Shown: in pieces, positions 40,805-43,374 of the stretch
Layout: every line of letters starts with the position of its first letter
How positions within the stretch are numbered: the first letter of the stretch is position 1
Notes under the pieces: generated by a model
What the model saw: only the letters and a program-made list of their open reading frames with translations
Told to the model about the DNA's origin: nothing
Databases searched by the model: none
NCBI GenBank assembly: GCA_964560875.1
Contig: CAZLMW010000065.1
Location: forward strand, 1 to 43,374
Source of the DNA: CAZLMW01 sp964560875
GTDB taxonomy: Bacteria > Myxococcota_A > UBA9042
Length of the DNA stretch: 43,374 bases
Reading direction: 5' to 3'
Made by a program: the position numbers and the translations under genes

Positions 40805-43204
40805 TCATTTGGCGTGGATATAGGCGTCGCCCGAAGCAGCGTCGATGCCGCCGCTGAGTTCGAGTGCGTCCTTGTCGTCGGGATCGTCGGTGATCCAGGT
40901 CTTGCCATCGCCATATGCGCTGGCGTCGGGCTTCGTGTAGGTGTCCTTACCGCCAATGTCCACGAAGAATCCATACGATGGGATGTGCTTGTAATTCCCG
41001 CACGAACCCGGGCCGCCGTCGTAATCGGTCGCCCAGCCGATCGATTTGTTGGTCGTGGATTCGTACTTGTCGTCGCCGCCGTTGTCGACAAACAGGCCGT
41101 GGCCGTGGCACTTGGCGGCGCCCATCGCCCGTGATTTGCCGCGGTAGGTGTCGTTTCCGGACTCATCGACGACGAGCGCGCTGCTGAAGTCATGCCCGCA
41201 GCCGATGGTGCAATTGATCGGCTTGGTGTCGCCGTTGTAGGCGTCATCGCCGCCCTCGTCGAAGAGCATCCCGATGGCGAAATGAGCGGCGGCCCCCTGC
41301 GCGTAGAACAGCCCGTCATAACGATCGTTTCCGCCGCCGTCGGCGAGGATCCCGGTGCCCATCCAGTAGCCGGTGCCCTGCGTGAATGTGGAGCCGATGT
41401 AGCGGTCAGCCCCGGCTTTGTCGCGGAGCAGCGCGATTCCCCCGCTGCGGTGCGTTTTGGTCTTGTCGCGCCGGACGCCGAAAGCCGTGCCCTGGCACAG
41501 CGAGCCGTTTGCCTTCTTCGGGGTCTGCGGGGAGTCGAAGATGAGCACTTCGTCCACGACGCACTCGTACTTGTCGTCGCCGTTGCGGTCGTAGAGCAGC
41601 GCGATCGAGCTCATCCACCCGAACGCCTGCGACGACTGGAACGCGCGATAGCTGTCCTTGCCGCCGCCGTCGTGCAGGATGGCGATCCCGACGAACGCTG
41701 CGGCCTGGCTGCCGGATTCAGCGGTGTACGTGTCGTCGCCTCCATCGTCCCAGAGCACGCCGACGCCGAAGTTGGCGTATCCCTGGCTCATCCGCAGCGA
41801 CCGATAGGTGTCATTGCTCGCCCCGAGGTCCACGAGCAAGCCGTATCCGAGCCGTCCGGCGCCCTGCCGATTGCGCTTGGAGAGACTCGCGGGCTGCAGC
41901 CACTCCTTGAACTTCTGGCGGCCATCGGCGTCGCCCGGGAGCATGCCTTTGGCGGGCGCGGGAGCTGCTTCGGGGTATGCGTATGTGTCGTCGCCATCCA
42001 AGTCGACCAACACCGACGCCGGGTTCTTCACGCTCGTGTTCGCGCCGGCACGGATTCGGTACGTGTCGTTGCCGCCGGTGTCCAAGACGAGCAGCAGGTC
42101 GCCCTTCAGCTTGCCGGTTGGTTCGTAGACGTCGTCGCCGCCGCCGCGAATCACCACGGTCCCGTACGGCGTCGTGAACGTGAAATCAAAGGCCTTGTCG
42201 GTCGCCGCGGAGAGCAGGTCTGTTTCATCGAGCGCCTGCAGCAACCGACCGCCGCCCTCGAACAGCTTGTCGTATCCGCTGGCCAGCACGAACACGTCCG
42301 AGTCGGCCTTGTTGTCGGGGTCGACGTAGCCTTGTTGCGGCAACCAGAGCCCGACGCCGCTGTTGAACCAGGAGTTGTAGCGCTTGGGGTGGCCGGCCTT
42401 GGCCAGGAACTCGTCGCGCAGAGGGATCGCGGCGAGCGCACCGAGCAGGATCTTGGCGGCGACCTCCTGGACGGCCTTCGGAACCGATTTGGCGGCGGCG
42501 CGGGCGGCTTTTTCGTCGAATTCCCCGCCTCCCTGGATGTGCAGCGCGCGCAACGCTTCGACCAGCGGTTCGGCGGCGTCGGGGAGGACGAACAGGCCCC
42601 CGACGTTCACCTTGACCCCGAGTCCCGCCGCAGCGTCAGCGAGCGCGCTCGTCATCGGGTGATCGGATGAGACCGCGGCGTCCGCGCCGGCGTAGAGGTT
42701 TGTTGCCCAGCACGCACCGAGCCCGGAGAGGTCGGCTTGCACCGGATGGAAGTGGGCGAGCCGCTGCGGATCCTTGCCGATGTTGCCGCCGTAGCCGTCG
42801 TAGATGGCCTTGGGGATACCGACGTCGGCGACCGTGCAGGGCTTGCGAGTTGGGCTACCGGTGGAGTCCGCGACGCGGCACTTCACGCCTGACAGGAGCT
42901 TGCCGTAGAGATCGTCCGCGCCCGCTTTCCGGGGGCACTTGTTCGGGCGGTGGGGGACGAACGCCTGGGATTTGGGCCACGGTTTGGCCGGCGCGGGAGC
43001 TGTGCCGGCGTCCGATGCTTTCGTGGTGTCAGCGGCGGCGATGTCGGTCGAACCGGCGGCGTCTGCGGGCCCGATGTCGGCGATCGCGTCGGACTCGGCG
43101 TCTGCGGCCGGACTCGCCGGTTCCGCGTCATCGCTGCACGCCGGCATGGACGACAGCGCCAATGCGCAGAGGAGGCGGGCAGTAACGGCGTGGCGGCGGG
43201 ACAT
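40805..43204 (-). CDS. Lipoprotein with GGDDxY repeats
   Basis: The 799-residue protein starts at 43204 with a signal peptide and lipobox ending at Cys23. An Ala/Asp-rich linker runs to about 70. Residues 80-360 form a domain I do not recognise (NKCPRKAGADDLYGKLLSG, YGGNIGKDPQRLAHFHPVQ). From about 365 there are 11-13 repeats of some 25-45 residues with a core such as DGGGDDVYEP, DTGGNDTYRI, DDGGDDTYTA or DEGGDDAYNG. Each repeat is followed by a QGxxxxxGxGxLxD-type stretch. Pairs of Asp after GG resemble Ca-binding loops of RTX-type repeats but the rest differs. A beta-solenoid stabilised by calcium is a reasonable inference. No strong ribosome site is seen. It is the first gene of a likely operon with the GT51 fusion. 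Confidence 0.85.
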   Translation of the reverse strand: MSRRHAVTARLLCALALSSMPACSDDAEPASPAADAESDAIADIGPADAAGSTDIAAADTTKASDAGTAPAPAKPWPKSQAFVPHRPNKCPRKAGADDLYGKLLSGVKCRVADSTGSPTRKPCTVADVGIPKAIYDGYGGNIGKDPQRLAHFHPVQADLSGLGACWATNLYAGADAAVSSDHPMTSALADAAAGLGVKVNVGGLFVLPDAAEPLVEALRALHIQGGGEFDEKAARAAAKSVPKAVQEVAAKILLGALAAIPLRDEFLAKAGHPKRYNSWFNSGVGLWLPQQGYVDPDNKADSDVFVLASGYDKLFEGGGRLLQALDETDLLSAATDKAFDFTFTTPYGTVVIRGGGDDVYEPTGKLKGDLLLVLDTGGNDTYRIRAGANTSVKNPASVLVDLDGDDTYAYPEAAPAPAKGMLPGDADGRQKFKEWLQPASLSKRNRQGAGRLGYGLLVDLGASNDTYRSLRMSQGYANFGVGVLWDDGGDDTYTAESGSQAAAFVGIAILHDGGGKDSYRAFQSSQAFGWMSSIALLYDRNGDDKYECVVDEVLIFDSPQTPKKANGSLCQGTAFGVRRDKTKTHRSGGIALLRDKAGADRYIGSTFTQGTGYWMGTGILADGGGNDRYDGLFYAQGAAAHFAIGMLFDEGGDDAYNGDTKPINCTIGCGHDFSSALVVDESGNDTYRGKSRAMGAAKCHGHGLFVDNGGDDKYESTTNKSIGWATDYDGGPGSCGNYKHIPSYGFFVDIGGKDTYTKPDASAYGDGKTWITDDPDDKDALELSGGIDAASGDAYIHAK

Positions 43205-43328
43205 CGGCGCGCAATACTACCAGCGCACCCAGCGGGGAAACAGTGTGGTGCGGCCTGCAGAGAACAGACTGCTAGCAGACTGCGTCGTAAATCGTGTCGG
43301 TCATCGTGGGGGACGTAAGTGCAGTCTG
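43205..43328. other. Intergenic region with repeated GCAGACTGC motifs
   Basis: Between the lipoprotein start and the terminal repeat no gene is seen. AGCAGACTGCG at 43274-43284 repeats the first 11 bases of the window. GCAGACTGC (43275-43283) and its reverse complement GCAGTCTGC (43321-43329) form an inverted repeat around a 37-base spacer. A further CAGACTGC lies at 43265-43272. The promoter of the 799-residue lipoprotein gene should be here but cannot be identified. Confidence 0.5.
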
Positions 43329-43374
43329 CCGCGCGGAGCGCGAATTTGGGGTGAGGCCGGAAAAATGACACTTT
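43329..43374 (-). repeat. Terminal dispersed repeat, right copy
   Basis: Read on the minus strand this stretch begins AAAGTGTCATTT, continues with CCTCACCCCAA and ends in GCGCGGC. The order of blocks is the same as in the left copy at 82-124, with small differences between them. The window ends inside it. It is probably a second member of a dispersed family. Confidence 0.6.

Noticed and set aside
1..43374. Mobile element or prophage content
   Set aside because: No transposase, integrase, phage structural gene or attachment-site pair was recognised; the terminal repeats alone do not prove an element.

Overview
The window is high-GC bacterial DNA in 26 genes (25 apparently intact or cut only by assembly gaps and 1 broken; one of the 25 encodes an internally shortened protein). 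It also has two 100-base runs of N, which are assembly gaps. The gene content points to a Myxococcota-like (former deltaproteobacterial) Gram-negative bacterium. Seven proteins have lipoprotein signals followed by Asp/Ser/Gly/Ala/Thr-rich linkers of the 'TDAGSSADTGG' type. Several of these are very large and cysteine-rich, with repeats of the form C-x-D-G-N-x-C-T, and two carry MopE-like D-x-D-x-D-G motifs. No tRNA, rRNA, CRISPR array, transposase or phage gene was seen. Both ends lie in copies of the same short repeat in opposite orientation, so the window is probably a whole scaffold from a draft or metagenomic assembly.

Left part (1-9.8 kb): a topoisomerase IV subunit A gene with a long repetitive lysine-rich tail, an NCS2 purine permease that lacks its middle, a copper monooxygenase-like lipoprotein with a c-type heme motif, a DCC thiol-disulfide protein, a cysteine-rich lipoprotein, a zinc alcohol dehydrogenase and a SirB1-type transglutaminase-like protein.

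Centre (9.8-24 kb): selD is itself a selenoprotein gene, with an in-frame UGA at codon 15 and a good bacterial SECIS hairpin just downstream. It is followed by three 20-bp-spaced repeats, a PNGase F-like lipoprotein and a calpain-type cysteine protease whose N-terminus resembles exported-effector leaders. On the other strand lie a small anchored protein and a 1648-residue lipoprotein with two six-bladed NHL propellers. A Kir-type potassium channel gene and a 913-residue cysteine-rich lipoprotein gene follow.

Right part (24-43 kb): the pntA-pntB transhydrogenase operon, a gap, a CoA-pyrophosphatase-like Nudix gene downstream of malQ, and a tightly coupled FIST - HAD - broken ceramidase-like gene cluster. 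Next come a PepT-like peptidase and a SprT/DUF2786 protein, then a run of three minus-strand envelope genes. In transcription order these encode a GGDDxY-repeat lipoprotein, an AsmA-like/GT51 peptidoglycan glycosyltransferase fusion and a Kazal-domain cysteine-rich lipoprotein (interrupted by the second gap).

Taken together the window mixes housekeeping genes (topoisomerase, transhydrogenase, selenophosphate synthesis, glucan metabolism) with an unusual density of outer-membrane, disulfide-rich surface lipoproteins. The strongest discoveries are the UGA-encoded Sec in SelD, two genes that keep their ends but have lost their middles, and the multi-domain surface proteins.
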